Positions 1-8,388 of a stretch of 64,000 nt of DNA are shown piece by piece. Position 1 is the first letter of the stretch, and each line of letters begins with the position of its first letter. Source of the DNA: Parvularcula sp038749595 (GTDB taxonomy: Bacteria; Pseudomonadota; Alphaproteobacteria; Caulobacterales; Parvularculaceae); assembly GCA_038749595.1 (NCBI GenBank), contig JBCDHW010000007.1, forward strand, positions 62,001 to 126,000, in the 5' to 3' direction. Under the pieces are notes generated by a model. That model made no database searches. It worked only from the letters and a program-made list of their open reading frames with translations, and was not told where the DNA came from. A program made the position numbers and the translations under genes.

Positions 1-57
1 TTTCGATTGAACGCTACTTGCTATTGCTCGCATATTGGGCGTTAATTGGGGGTATGT

Positions 58-679
58 ATGTCGAGTAAAATCAAGGCACTATGGGCTTTTCTCTTGGTAC
101 TTATTTGCAGTTACGCAGGTACAGGTGCTGCCAACTCAATCATCGATTTTGAAAGCCAACCGCTCGGTACGCTTGGTACGCTTCCCGGCGTGGAAATCAC
201 GTCGAATGTGGATGGATTTCCTTTGGGTATCGACAACTTCTATGAGACGACATCCGGCGGGCAGTATCTGACTGTGCTGGACGGGGGAGCGGCCCTTTGT
301 TCTCGGTGGAGACGAAATTACATTCACGCTATTTGAGTCTGTCGACTTCTTCAGTGTAACGATTGTTTCCGTGCCGGGTACTTTCGCAGGCGACTACACG
401 CTCACCTCGAATGGGCAATCCGTTTCAAACGGTACGCCTGACGGCTTTCTCCCCAATTTTGGGGATCCTTTTTACTTCCTTGCACTGAGCAATTTAAATG
501 GAGCCCAAAGCGTTGTGCTATCGTCGTTGTTCGCACCAATTTCGTTCACCATTGACGACATTATTTTCGACGCACGCGAAGTCCCATTGCCGATCTTTGG
601 AGTGAGTTTGCTCCTGCCTTTGATTTGGAGGCGGGAAGCAACCAGGGTGAACATATCGGATAGGTCAGCCGATCATTAG
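58..679 (+). pseudogene. Frameshifted secreted protein with VPLP-type C-terminal sorting tail
   Basis: Reading starts at ATG 58 after a G-rich ribosome binding site and begins with a signal peptide (MSSKIKALWAFLLVLICSYA) followed by a beta-rich FDFES-like extracellular domain. The frame is lost in the G5 run at 283-287. Removing one G restores continuous sense (YLTVLDGERPFVLGGDEITF) that runs in the next frame to the stop at 677-679. The C-terminus has EVPLPIFG, a hydrophobic stretch and an Arg-rich end (WRREATR), resembling VPLPA-CTERM/PEP-CTERM exosortase-type sorting signals. The function is unknown. Either the gene is broken or the G run holds a sequencing or phase-variation indel. Confidence 0.7.
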
Positions 680-707
680 TGGCCTGTTGTTTATTCGGGA
701 GAAAAGG

Positions 708-1307
708 GTGTTGAGATTACTAGGCCTTATCGCAACAGCAGTGCTAGTATCCGTGGCGATCGGGGCCGCTGTCCCGCAACGCAACCAGAGCAGCTCGGCG
801 CAGCGGACCACTCCGGTCAGTGTCGAGAACGATGATGATCGACCGGTCCCGGTGGATAGCGGGATCACGCGAATACCTGTGTTTTGTGATCGCGTTTTCG
901 TCGACAGTTTTATAATTGTTGATCCCGAGCGCCGACGAGCGAGTTCACCCTTCGTCAGCGACGTGAACCCCGTTCCGGTTGGATTCACGCTCCTTCTCAC
1001 CGATTTCTTGTTCGAAACAGCCGATAGGGGCAATGAGGCGTTGGTCGATCGTGATCCGTTTTGCGCGGAATTGGGTCGTCGACCGGGTGACGGTTTTGAA
1101 CTTAGTCGGCCGAACATTCGGCTGCACGGTCGGTTTGGAACAACATCAGCTCATTGGAGATTTGCTGCGCCCCCCGTGGTGATCGCTGGCGGACAGAAAT
1201 TTTCGGTCCGCACTTGCGACCGTGTACCGGTATTGAGGCATGGCGTTGTGATTTCCGGCTTCCTCGTGTCCGACGACGATGTGGAACGGTCAGGGTTGAG
1301 TAATTGA
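708..1307 (+). CDS. Secreted protein of unknown function
   Basis: I choose GTG 708 because GGGAG at 697-701 lies six bases upstream; an upstream TTG at 687 is possible. The protein opens with an uncleaved or cleavable signal sequence (MLRLLGLIATAVLVSVAIGA) and continues as a soluble region of about 180 residues with scattered cysteines (FCDRVF, FCAELG, TCDRV). I do not recognise a family. It follows the frameshifted VPLP-type gene by 28 bases on the same strand, so the two may be co-transcribed. Codon use looks ordinary for the window, and no homologous domain can be named from sequence alone. Confidence 0.55.
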   Translation: MLRLLGLIATAVLVSVAIGAAVPQRNQSSSAQRTTPVSVENDDDRPVPVDSGITRIPVFCDRVFVDSFIIVDPERRRASSPFVSDVNPVPVGFTLLLTDFLFETADRGNEALVDRDPFCAELGRRPGDGFELSRPNIRLHGRFGTTSAHWRFAAPPVVIAGGQKFSVRTCDRVPVLRHGVVISGFLVSDDDVERSGLSN

Positions 1308-1734
1308 CCGATCCGGCAAAAGTCGTTTGAGCGTTGCTTCTACGCAAAAGGCTGTCTCCGGTCCTATCACTCAAGCACCGCTGTGAAGCGCGATCTCGCG
1401 ATACACGAAGGCAAGCAGACGGTGCGCCAGACATTTGCACGGCGTCTCGTCACCTGAACTCAGAACCGTCACTGAAGTTGAGAGCTGAGCCTGAGCCCCG
1501 CAAACCTGCTAAGTCTGACGCTTCCGTTGGACCATCTCGTGGGGTTAGGCCAACCTCATGGCACGTTGAGGTGACAGCAAGCCAAGACACTTCTGGGTTG
1601 CCCGCTACCGGCAAAAGGCAGGTCGTGGACAGCGCGCCCGACCTGACGAATTGCTTGTAGCGACTGCGTTCACGCGTTGACCGGCCTACCCAGCGGCGCT
1701 TCGCTTAAGCTGGAGCGAAGCGAGGGAATGAACA
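1308..1734. other. Gap with no supported gene
   Basis: I see no convincing gene here. Open frames on both strands are Arg/Ser-rich and lack ribosome binding sites or recognisable domains. The last 40 bases probably hold the leader of the next gene, with GAGGGA about seven bases before its ATG at 1735. Confidence 0.5.
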
Positions 1735-3042
1735 ATGCGGGTCGCAGGAACCATCTGTGCGTGTTTGGCGATATCGCTAGCGCAAGCATACGGGCAGCAG
1801 CGAACGATATTTGAAGAAGACGGCGTCATCGAGGCCATCGAGGGACTGGCTTGTGGGAGTACCGAGGCGGCAGAAGATAACAGTCGTCCGTTCCCGTTAC
1901 CTGACTTCTCTCCACTGATAAGCGTAGCGCCGCTCCTAATCTTCCCAGATCAGACATGGACGATTCCCGAGTATGCGGACCAAGCCGTCGTCTACCTGAA
2001 CGGCTTTTCGGTGAGCTTTCGCAGCTCAGACCACCACGTGAAGAAGATCGGAGGGATGGTCGGTAGAAGTGCGGTTGTGAACGAGCGCGGGCAGCGTCAG
2101 CTTCGTTGGCCGGAACCGCGAGACACTCCAGATACGGACGATGCGCCGGTGCGACCAACCTCGGGCACTGGTTTTTACAGTGACGGCGACGCTGCCGGGG
2201 TAGAGTTGTCGGACAAAAGCCTCACCGACCCATTCCGCGGATGCTACCATTATGTTGCCGTTGCGTGGTCCACCACTGAAATCCGTGCGGAAGTCGAGCA
2301 GAACGTCCAAGTGAACCGGGAATTGTCGCGGGACAGGAACGTGACGGCGGCACTTCCGCGGTGGATCTTTCCGCAACGTGAGGCCGCCACGATTGCTCTG
2401 CCTACGGCATACTTCATGGAAGCCGAGCGCGGTGACAGGCACCTGCGCCAGTACGCATATGCCCTCAATCAAGATCGCCCGGGGGACGATCGGATGGAAG
2501 CGACAGCGCGCGCTATCCTCAAGGACAACAAGCGCAAGTCGACCATCCGCTTCGACGGAAGCGTCACGGGAATCTACGGTGTTGGCGTGTCGTTCGAACA
2601 AGGCGAGCCGATGCGTATTACGCCTGTTGACCGAACCTGCAGTACCTTCATCATCTTCCAGAATTGCATCGGCGATGCTTCCGAAGGTAGCACGCAAGAG
2701 CCAGTCCGGCGACGAGTTGATCGAAGCTTCCAGAACGATGACGCTGACTTTGTGCTGCCAGTGCTCACAGGCTTCGATCTTGTCCAGATGGACGATGATC
2801 GCCATGTCCAAGAGATCGAAGCATTCGTTAACAATATCGTTTTTAACCCGACGACCAAAGATATAATGTATACTGAAGGTAGTCACCTCACCGATAAGGG
2901 CGACAGTCGTTACTTCTCACGGATGCAGACGTCGTTTCTAAAGTTCACAAAGAGAGATCGCAGGACTGACCCAGGTTTCCGGGACATGTTCCCCGACAAC
3001 AGGGAGTTTGAACGTGTCCAAGACCGACCGAACGGGAACTGA
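1735..3042 (+). CDS. Secreted protein of unknown function, about 435 residues
   Basis: It starts at ATG 1735 behind a GAGGGA ribosome binding site. Residues 1-20 form a signal peptide ending near AQAYGQQ, so the product is exported. The mature part is acidic, soluble, without transmembrane segments, and has several Cys residues (CGSTE, RGCYHY, RTCSTF, QNCIGD) that could make disulphides in the periplasm or outside. The middle (IYGVGVSFEQGEPMRI) looks beta-rich. I do not recognise a family. Neighbours are other exported unknowns upstream and a decayed mobile element downstream on the other strand, so context gives no function. Confidence 0.6.
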   Translation: MRVAGTICACLAISLAQAYGQQRTIFEEDGVIEAIEGLACGSTEAAEDNSRPFPLPDFSPLISVAPLLIFPDQTWTIPEYADQAVVYLNGFSVSFRSSDHHVKKIGGMVGRSAVVNERGQRQLRWPEPRDTPDTDDAPVRPTSGTGFYSDGDAAGVELSDKSLTDPFRGCYHYVAVAWSTTEIRAEVEQNVQVNRELSRDRNVTAALPRWIFPQREAATIALPTAYFMEAERGDRHLRQYAYALNQDRPGDDRMEATARAILKDNKRKSTIRFDGSVTGIYGVGVSFEQGEPMRITPVDRTCSTFIIFQNCIGDASEGSTQEPVRRRVDRSFQNDDADFVLPVLTGFDLVQMDDDRHVQEIEAFVNNIVFNPTTKDIMYTEGSHLTDKGDSRYFSRMQTSFLKFTKRDRRTDPGFRDMFPDNREFERVQDRPNGN

Positions 3043-3248
3043 GCGGAAACAGCCGGTTGAGCTCTGCCTGCACCCCTGCAGAGCGAGGTGAGGGATCACG
3101 AGAATTTCGAGAGGCCCGAAACAAACCTCCGCAGCTCTTCCGCTTCCCGCGTATAGCAACCTGTCCGGTAGTTCCCGTTTGCCGGACCTGTAGGTGCACC
3201 GATCGATTTCCCGCCGTGCAGCCTACAGCGTTTTCTGCCCGTTATCGC

Positions 3249-3261
3249 TGGCGCTTGGCAC
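3249..3261 (+). repeat. Left copy of 13-bp direct repeat, candidate attachment site
   Basis: TGGCGCTTGGCAC occurs here and again at 8389-8401 in the same orientation. The two copies bracket the seven-gene element and the integrase remnant. The flanking bases differ. That it is an attachment core is inference. Confidence 0.4.
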
Positions 3262-3334
3262 GGTCTGCCTTGCCGGTTCTTGGCTACGCAGCGGGGCGCG
3301 GTTCAACCTATAGGCCGGGCTGGTGGGCAAGAGG

Positions 3335-3856
3335 TTAGGGTTCAAGGGGTTGTCCGGCATTTTTGGTTTCTCCCTCCCCCTGGGGGTGGTTGATGTTGAC
3401 CACGGCGTTCCCCGCCGCGACTTGGGTGCGGTTGTCTTCTTGGTGGTGGTGATGGTGGACGTGTACGGATTGTTGGCCCGCTTTTCCTTGAAGCTTCTGA
3501 AGGCTCTCAATCAGCTTCACCATGGAGCCCTGCGCTTTGACCGCCAGCTTGATGTTCATCTCGCGGTATTCAGGGTGCTGCTCCGGAATCGCTGCCAGCC
3601 TAAAGCACTCGCAGGCCGCTGAGTTGGCCAAGAGGATTTGGCTGGCCACGAGCCCTTCAAGTTCATCCTTGGGTTTCATCCCAAATAGAGCGGCAATTTG
3701 ATGTTCAGCACGCTGCTTAGCCTCAACTTCGTTAGGCAGTGAACAACCGTTCAGTGTTTCGCGAACCATCAGATGACGGAACGGCTCGCTCTTCGGCTTC
3801 GCGGTGTTTGATGGCACCTCAACGTTCACCGGTTCAGAGGGTTCTTCATCACGCAT
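3335..3856 (-). CDS. Element-borne protein with a histidine cluster
   Basis: A protein of 173 residues starting at ATG 3856 after AAGGAG. The N-terminal 35 residues are polar. Residues 50-120 look helical (EAKQRAEHQIAALFGM, ANSAACECFRLAAIPEQH, NIKLAVKAQGSMVKLIESLQKL). A VHVHHHHHQ cluster near residue 130 could bind metal. The Gly/Asn/Pro-rich tail is probably disordered. It is the last gene of the minus-strand series of the integrated element, 60 bases after the XRE gene. I do not recognise a named family; similar small helical proteins occur in phage and integrative elements, but a function cannot be assigned. Confidence 0.6.
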   Translation of the reverse strand: MRDEEPSEPVNVEVPSNTAKPKSEPFRHLMVRETLNGCSLPNEVEAKQRAEHQIAALFGMKPKDELEGLVASQILLANSAACECFRLAAIPEQHPEYREMNIKLAVKAQGSMVKLIESLQKLQGKAGQQSVHVHHHHHQEDNRTQVAAGNAVVNINHPQGEGETKNAGQPLEP

Positions 3857-3916
3857 CGTGTTCTCCTTGCGCGCGTACTCCGCAGAAATTGCCCGCGCCG
3901 GACAAACGCCTGCCCT

Positions 3917-4198
3917 TTAGGGCGTCGCGAAATTGTCCGTACGGGATAGGGCGGGTGCAGACGGCTTCACCAGGATGACACAGCCATCGATTAAGACGAG
4001 CCCGTGAGCCTCTAGTGCCTCAGCCATCAGGTGCACGGCATGCCCGCCGATGCGCTGTTCCGTCCTGCGTTCCCAATAGCTGACAGACTTTGTGTGAAGA
4101 CCAGCCGCGCGGGCGAGTTCGGCCTGAGTCCATCCGAGAAGCGCGCGGGCGGCTTGCAGCTCTCGGCCCTTGCGAGGTGTGCGAACCAACCGCCTCAC
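3917..4198 (-). CDS. XRE-family helix-turn-helix regulator
   Basis: A small DNA-binding protein of 93 residues. Residues 12-60 carry an XRE/Cro helix-turn-helix (ELQAARALLGWTQAELARAAGL, then SVSYWERR), typical of phage and element repressors. It starts at GTG 4198, overlapping the stop of the upstream gene as GTGA, so the two are translationally coupled. Being encoded inside the replication-gene series rather than divergently, it may act as a late regulator or autoregulator of the element; this is inference. The tail beyond residue 65 (LVLIDGCVILVKP) is short and not recognised. Confidence 0.8.
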   Translation of the reverse strand: MRRLVRTPRKGRELQAARALLGWTQAELARAAGLHTKSVSYWERRTEQRIGGHAVHLMAEALEAHGLVLIDGCVILVKPSAPALSRTDNFATP

Positions 4199-4848
4199 GT
4201 CGTCGCTCCATCCTGTTGCTGGTGGGCACGCTCTTTCGCCTTGAGACCGTCGAGAACGAGGCCACTGCGAATGTCTACAAGCGGTATGTGCTTTGGGAAG
4301 GCGAGGAGGACGGCCCGGAGAACGTCACCAAAGGGTAGTCCGATCCGCCTACCTACCGCGCTGTAGTCGCTTAACGTCCGCCAGAACAATCGCGTCACGG
4401 AGCTTCCCGGCGTCTCGCCTCGCGTCGACGCGCTCGGGTAGCAAACGAAGTCAATGTCGGATGGCGCAAGAGTGGAAACAGAAGACGCCCAGGCTTCTTT
4501 ACTCAGCTTTCCCTCCGTAGGCGGAAGGCCTTTCGCCACCAAAATCTTGTTCAGAGCGGCGAGCGCCCGGGGCGTGCTGGACGGATCTCGGTGGTGCTGA
4601 TTTTGATCGGGAACAGCGGGAACAGATCGCTGAAACCCGCATGTTTGTTGGGCTGTAGCTGTTCCCGGTCCGCGCGCTTCGTGTTCCCGGTCGCTTTCTC
4701 CGGGAACAGGTGCCGTATTATCCGGGAACACCATAAGCCGTTCTTTTGTCTTGGCTTTTGCAATCTGTTCCCGGTGTTCCCGCTGTTCCCGGTCTTCTGA
4801 ACGGTCGCTGGATTCGAACGCCGACCATGCTTCTTGAAGCCAGTTCAT
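4195..4848 (-). CDS. Element protein of unknown function
   Basis: 217 residues from ATG 4848, which overlaps the preceding helicase stop as ATGA. Residues 15-90 are highly charged and probably disordered (Arg/Glu repeats, EDREQREHREQIAKAKTKER). The C-terminal 120 residues look folded, with a segment about choosing size or position (LAALNKILVAKGLPP) and a hydrophobic stretch (FGDVLRAVLLAFPKHIPLVD). No domain is recognised. The strict overlaps on both sides show that it belongs to the replication module of the element. A role as accessory replication or partner protein of the DUF927 helicase is possible but unsupported. Confidence 0.65.
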   Translation of the reverse strand: MNWLQEAWSAFESSDRSEDREQREHREQIAKAKTKERLMVFPDNTAPVPGESDREHEARGPGTATAQQTCGFQRSVPAVPDQNQHHRDPSSTPRALAALNKILVAKGLPPTEGKLSKEAWASSVSTLAPSDIDFVCYPSASTRGETPGSSVTRLFWRTLSDYSAVGRRIGLPFGDVLRAVLLAFPKHIPLVDIRSGLVLDGLKAKERAHQQQDGATT

Positions 4849-6608
4849 CGCGATGCCTCCCAGCTTGCGAGGCTTGGGCGAACATGGACCATCCGCTCTG
4901 CGCGCCCGGTGGCTGGAGGGCGGACCTTCCCCTTCCGGCGCCGCTCTTCGCCCTCTTGGTAGACCTCCAAGAATCCCGCCTGATCGAGCGCGGCGAGCGC
5001 TTGGCGCTCATCAAGCCCAGCGAGAATGTCCCTGAAGGCGGGCGCATGGAAGAAGAAGCCCCCATCATCGCCCGCGCGATAAAAGCCGAGCCGGTCACGT
5101 GGGGCGTCCTCCGATCCGTTCCAATCTTGAAACCGCCCGCGCTGGGTGAGGATCGCCCGCTGTACCCTTTCGAGAACTTGCCGTGCCTCGGTGCTACCGA
5201 CGCCGCCCCGCGTTTCAAGCCACGCTTCAAAACAGGTGACCGAGGCTCGCAGCGCGTCTCCGGGGCTCCATGGAAGAATGCCAAATCGGACTGCCAACTC
5301 ACCTGCAAAGGCGACAAGAGCAAAGCGAGCAGCCCCGCGCTTCACTTGTCCATCGCTCTGGGGCCGCGAAATCTTGCTCAAGAAGCTCGCCTTGTGCGCG
5401 CGCCATTCCTCGCGAAGTTCATCGACATTCTTCGCCACCAGGGCTTCAAGAAAGGCGGGCCCCGCTGTTCCGTAGTCATTCTTTGCGGCAGCTTTGAGGG
5501 CATCCGCTAGCGCGGCTGGATCGTCGTAATGGTGCAGGGCTTGGAACACGCCCATTCCGGCGCCGGCATCCGCTGGGACATCAAGAACACGGACTTCTTG
5601 GCCCGCTTTGGTGGTTCTTCCGCGTCCTTGCTCTCCGACTTTGTCAGCAAGGCTCACCTCGCCAGTGGAGACGAAGATGATGCGCCACGTCGCAGTCTTC
5701 CGTACACCGCCTTTAGCGTTAGCCCGTGCCTTCCCTAGGCCATTTGCAAGCATGTAGGCCAGCTGCTCCGCTGCTCGCCCGTCGGCTTGGCCAATCTCAT
5801 CGATTGCAAGAAACGCATCGTTGTGAAGAGCAGCAACCCATTCTTGCCCATTGTCGGTGCTGCGCCAGGAACGGACGGTCTTTCCCCATACGGATGAAGC
5901 CACAATCAAGCCCGTGGTCTTACCGCAGCTTGACGGCCCGCGCAGGTGAACGCCGCCGGATTCCTCAGAGAGCGGATGAAGAAGCGGCCCAGCGAAAGCT
6001 GCACTCAAGGAGAAGATCAAACGGCTGTTGCCGATGCAGGGAGCAGCAACCTTACTCTTCCACGCTTTTAGCGTTCCGCTCTCCGCAAATGGATGAACCG
6101 TGCGACCCTCTTGCTGCCAGTGGGTGTCTTCATCGCTGCGACTGCCGAAGGTGCGATCAGGGAGCACGAAACAGCCGTCAGCTTGCCAGCCGACGCTTGA
6201 CGCTGCCCTGACCCGGCGCGTGACGGGAAAGTCGAACAGGTAGTCTGTGAGGAGACCTTTTTCTTTTGGACGGGTGGGGACGCGAAAGCCGAGCCGCGCA
6301 AGATGGGCCAGCGCATCAGCGCCGCCGTCGCGGACCAAATCAGCTGCCGCGATGGCCAACCGATGAAGCTGCCCGTCGGCATCGTGAAAGCTGACCAGTC
6401 TTCCCCAGTCCTCACTGTCGGCGTTCCTAGTTCGGCCTAGGATCTCAAGGCGCGGGCAGAGGACGCGATACTCCACGTCTCCGTCCCGCGTCTCATGACG
6501 ATACTCCACCCCATGGTCGGTGACGCGGAAAGCCGGGCACTCTTCGGTGGTGTAGGGCTCGGCGTTTTCCGCAGCATGGGTGATCGCGGCAAGGGCTTCA
6601 CGCGACAT
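4845..6608 (-). CDS. DUF927-type replicative helicase/ATPase
   Basis: I take ATG 6608 (MSREALAAITHAAENA), giving 587 residues; the longer frame to 6764 adds a basic stretch without a ribosome binding site and would run deep into the primase gene. The centre matches the DUF927 family of element-borne AAA+/superfamily-3-like ATPases. It has a Walker A (GPSSCGKTTG), a Walker B-like region (DAFLAIDEIGQADG) and an arginine-rich sensor region (ATWRIIFVSTGE). Such proteins are the replicative helicases of P4-like satellites and small integrative elements. It overlaps the primase gene by 11 bases and the next gene by 4, so the module is one transcript. Confidence 0.85.
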   Translation of the reverse strand: MSREALAAITHAAENAEPYTTEECPAFRVTDHGVEYRHETRDGDVEYRVLCPRLEILGRTRNADSEDWGRLVSFHDADGQLHRLAIAAADLVRDGGADALAHLARLGFRVPTRPKEKGLLTDYLFDFPVTRRVRAASSVGWQADGCFVLPDRTFGSRSDEDTHWQQEGRTVHPFAESGTLKAWKSKVAAPCIGNSRLIFSLSAAFAGPLLHPLSEESGGVHLRGPSSCGKTTGLIVASSVWGKTVRSWRSTDNGQEWVAALHNDAFLAIDEIGQADGRAAEQLAYMLANGLGKARANAKGGVRKTATWRIIFVSTGEVSLADKVGEQGRGRTTKAGQEVRVLDVPADAGAGMGVFQALHHYDDPAALADALKAAAKNDYGTAGPAFLEALVAKNVDELREEWRAHKASFLSKISRPQSDGQVKRGAARFALVAFAGELAVRFGILPWSPGDALRASVTCFEAWLETRGGVGSTEARQVLERVQRAILTQRGRFQDWNGSEDAPRDRLGFYRAGDDGGFFFHAPAFRDILAGLDERQALAALDQAGFLEVYQEGEERRRKGKVRPPATGRAERMVHVRPSLASWEASR

Positions 6609-7491
6609 CGCGCACCTCCAACGCTGCCATGGCGACATCGTTCCAGTCTGTACCCAGAGCTTCAGGCATGATAATCTTCGCAAACCAACCAGCGCGCGAC
6701 GCCCGCGCTGCAAGCTCCTCAGCGGCCTTTTCCCCCGCGCCATTAGCGTCGTGGTCCGCTCCAATGATCAGGTCACCCGGCTCCCTGGGAAGGATCAGCT
6801 GCTTAAGGCCAGATGTGCTGAGAGCGGCCCATACGGAGCCCTGCAGGGCGTCTCTCAAGGAAAGGCAGGTCCATAGCCCTTCACCGACGATCAACGGCCC
6901 CGGGCCTTCGGAAAGGCGCACAGCACCGCCCGTGCATGGGCCAAGCATGGCTTTCGACGGCTCAAGGCGTGGCTTCTCACCTGCCAACGTGATCCACTCG
7001 CGAGCAACCCCGCAGAAGCGGTTGTCGCTACCCTTCGTCACCACGCTGACGATAGCGGGATGGTAACCGCCCGATGGGTGCCGCAACCGAGGGTGAAAGC
7101 CGACCGTTGGCCAGGGTAGCGGCTTTTGGATCGCGCGGCGCTGGGCGTAGCGCTCCGCAGCGGTGCCCGCTGGCAACCTTGTACCCTCGCGAACCCGTTG
7201 TGCTGACGCGAGACGGCGCGCTTCATCTTCCCTGTCATAAGCATGGGTGTGAGGTGCGAAGTCGTGGCGTTCGCTCGTCTCGACCAAGCCGCGTTCGCAG
7301 AGCGCGGCCATGATGTCCGAATAAGCACAGCCTGCGAAGCAATGAACAAGCAGCTTGCCGCCTCGCCCTTTGCTTACCGAGAGCGCGGGCGAATGCCGGT
7401 TGGTGTTGTTGTGGGCCGGGCAAAGGCACGTGCCGTAAGAGCCGAACCAACGCCCTTGGAGGGCTTTTACAATAACGCGTGTATCAGCCAT
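6598..7491 (-). CDS. Toprim-domain primase of the integrated element
   Basis: 297 residues from ATG 7491. The N-terminus has a zinc-ribbon-like pattern (CLCPAHNN about residue 22, then VHCFAGC about residue 50) as in phage primases that bind template DNA. The C-terminal half has a Toprim-like fold: the acidic GEGLWTCLSL motif and later the metal-binding DLIIGADHDANG, followed by a Lys/Glu-rich helix. It would lay down primers for element replication together with the DUF927 helicase encoded next. It overlaps the upstream unknown gene by 8 bases and the helicase gene by 11. There is no sign of truncation. Confidence 0.85.
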   Translation of the reverse strand: MADTRVIVKALQGRWFGSYGTCLCPAHNNTNRHSPALSVSKGRGGKLLVHCFAGCAYSDIMAALCERGLVETSERHDFAPHTHAYDREDEARRLASAQRVREGTRLPAGTAAERYAQRRAIQKPLPWPTVGFHPRLRHPSGGYHPAIVSVVTKGSDNRFCGVAREWITLAGEKPRLEPSKAMLGPCTGGAVRLSEGPGPLIVGEGLWTCLSLRDALQGSVWAALSTSGLKQLILPREPGDLIIGADHDANGAGEKAAEELAARASRAGWFAKIIMPEALGTDWNDVAMAALEVRDVA

Positions 7492-7870
7492 AGACGACCT
7501 CCACGTGCTCGTTGATGACCGAGGTTAAGAGTTTGTTCAGCCACTTCACCTGCTTAAACGATGGGGACTGCCACGTAGTCATATCGGCCAGGAAACGCAG
7601 CTCATCGTCATTGAACGGAAACTCTGACTTGAGACAAAGCCGAGCGATAGCACTGTGGCCATACTTGCTCAGTGTGCGTTCAAAGCCGGTCGATCCGTCG
7701 AGAAAGAAGCTCATCGCTTCTTGGTGGCCGATCTCCCGCCCGCTCTCGAAGGCTTGTTGCTCCGGACAAGTGCTCGCGCTACTTGAAGTGAATCCACCTT
7801 CCTTGAATTGGACTATCGCAGCCCCGTGAGCGTCCCCCATCGCTCCGGGGTTTTCTTTTCCGTAGGCCAT
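7484..7870 (-). CDS. Element protein of unknown function
   Basis: 128 residues, ATG 7870. The N-terminal third is Gly/Ser-rich. The middle (EQQAFESGREIGHQEAMSFFLDG) is helical. The C-terminal half (DDELRFLADMTTWQSPSFKQVKWLNKLLTSV in parts) resembles small replication-associated proteins of mobile elements, but I cannot name a family. Its end overlaps the primase start by 8 bases, so it is coupled to primase synthesis. The Xis-like gene ends five bases before its start. Confidence 0.6.
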   Translation of the reverse strand: MAYGKENPGAMGDAHGAAIVQFKEGGFTSSSASTCPEQQAFESGREIGHQEAMSFFLDGSTGFERTLSKYGHSAIARLCLKSEFPFNDDELRFLADMTTWQSPSFKQVKWLNKLLTSVINEHVEVVYG

Positions 7871-7875
7871 CTCAG

Positions 7876-8055
7876 TTACGCCGCCTCCGGAGTTTCTGGC
7901 TCAGCGAGCGCTTTGATGCACTTGGTCAGGACAAGCGTCCGTGCACCAATCTTGGTGGTCTTCAGTTTGCCTTCGTTGATCAGGCGATAGAGCGTTGTTC
8001 TGCCAACGCTGAGGGCGCGGGCAGCTTCAGTCGGGCTTAGGGCGATGGGTTCCAT
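7876..8055 (-). CDS. AlpA/Xis-like helix-turn-helix protein
   Basis: 59 residues from ATG 8055; GGAGG lies seven bases upstream, which favours this start over GTG 8082. The whole protein is a winged or MerR-like excisionase domain: LSPTEAARALSVGRTTLYRLINEG, then LKTTKIGARTLV with the typical lysine/arginine strand pair. Proteins of this type bend DNA at attachment sites for excision, or activate element transcription like P4/CP4-57 AlpA. It is the first gene of the element's minus-strand operon and lies beside the integrase remnant, as expected for an int-xis end. Confidence 0.8.
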   Translation of the reverse strand: MEPIALSPTEAARALSVGRTTLYRLINEGKLKTTKIGARTLVLTKCIKALAEPETPEAA

Positions 8056-8189
8056 CGGAAACCTCCGTGTTGCTGAGGACACGGGTGATTTTGCAGGTGC
8101 TGAGGGTTATTGTTACCGGAGCTGAGGTGTCGGACCCCCGTGAATTCAACGGGGTCGCCGTTCGAATTCTCCGAGAAGATCTTTGTGAG

Positions 8190-8386
8190 CCTGACCAAAC
8201 TGTCGGGGCTCAGGGGCACCAATTTCCGGTTCTTGAGGGCCGCATCCACCGCCCCTGCGGGTGCCATGTCCTCGCGGTGCCTGTGACCCGGCGTGCTGTT
8301 TCAGGCTTTTCGAGCCAGAGCGGCTGCGCGGCAGTGAGAGTTTGGCCGCTTGTCACCGATCGCCAGCGCGCATGGCGCGCTTCCTT
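8190..8386 (-). pseudogene. Shrunken tyrosine-recombinase (integrase) remnant
   Basis: Two short blocks in different frames resemble the core-binding part of P4/prophage-type tyrosine integrases of alphaproteobacteria. Block one (8383 down to 8285) reads EARHARWRSV...PLWLEKPETARRV. Block two (8288 down to about 8196) reads GHRHRED...AALKNRKLV, similar to the family's RGHRxGENP...LP.R.KL stretch. The roughly 15 residues expected between RRV and GHRH are missing, the expected stretch after WRS is missing too, and there is no catalytic R-H-R-Y domain. I recognise this from memory of the family, so confidence is moderate. It sits exactly where an int gene would lie beside xis. Confidence 0.5.
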
Positions 8387-8388
8387 TG

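Noticed and set aside
1334..1660. Open frame of 108 codons in the gap after the second secreted gene
   Set aside because: Ser/Arg/Pro-rich translation, no ribosome binding site, no domain, antisense frames similar in quality.
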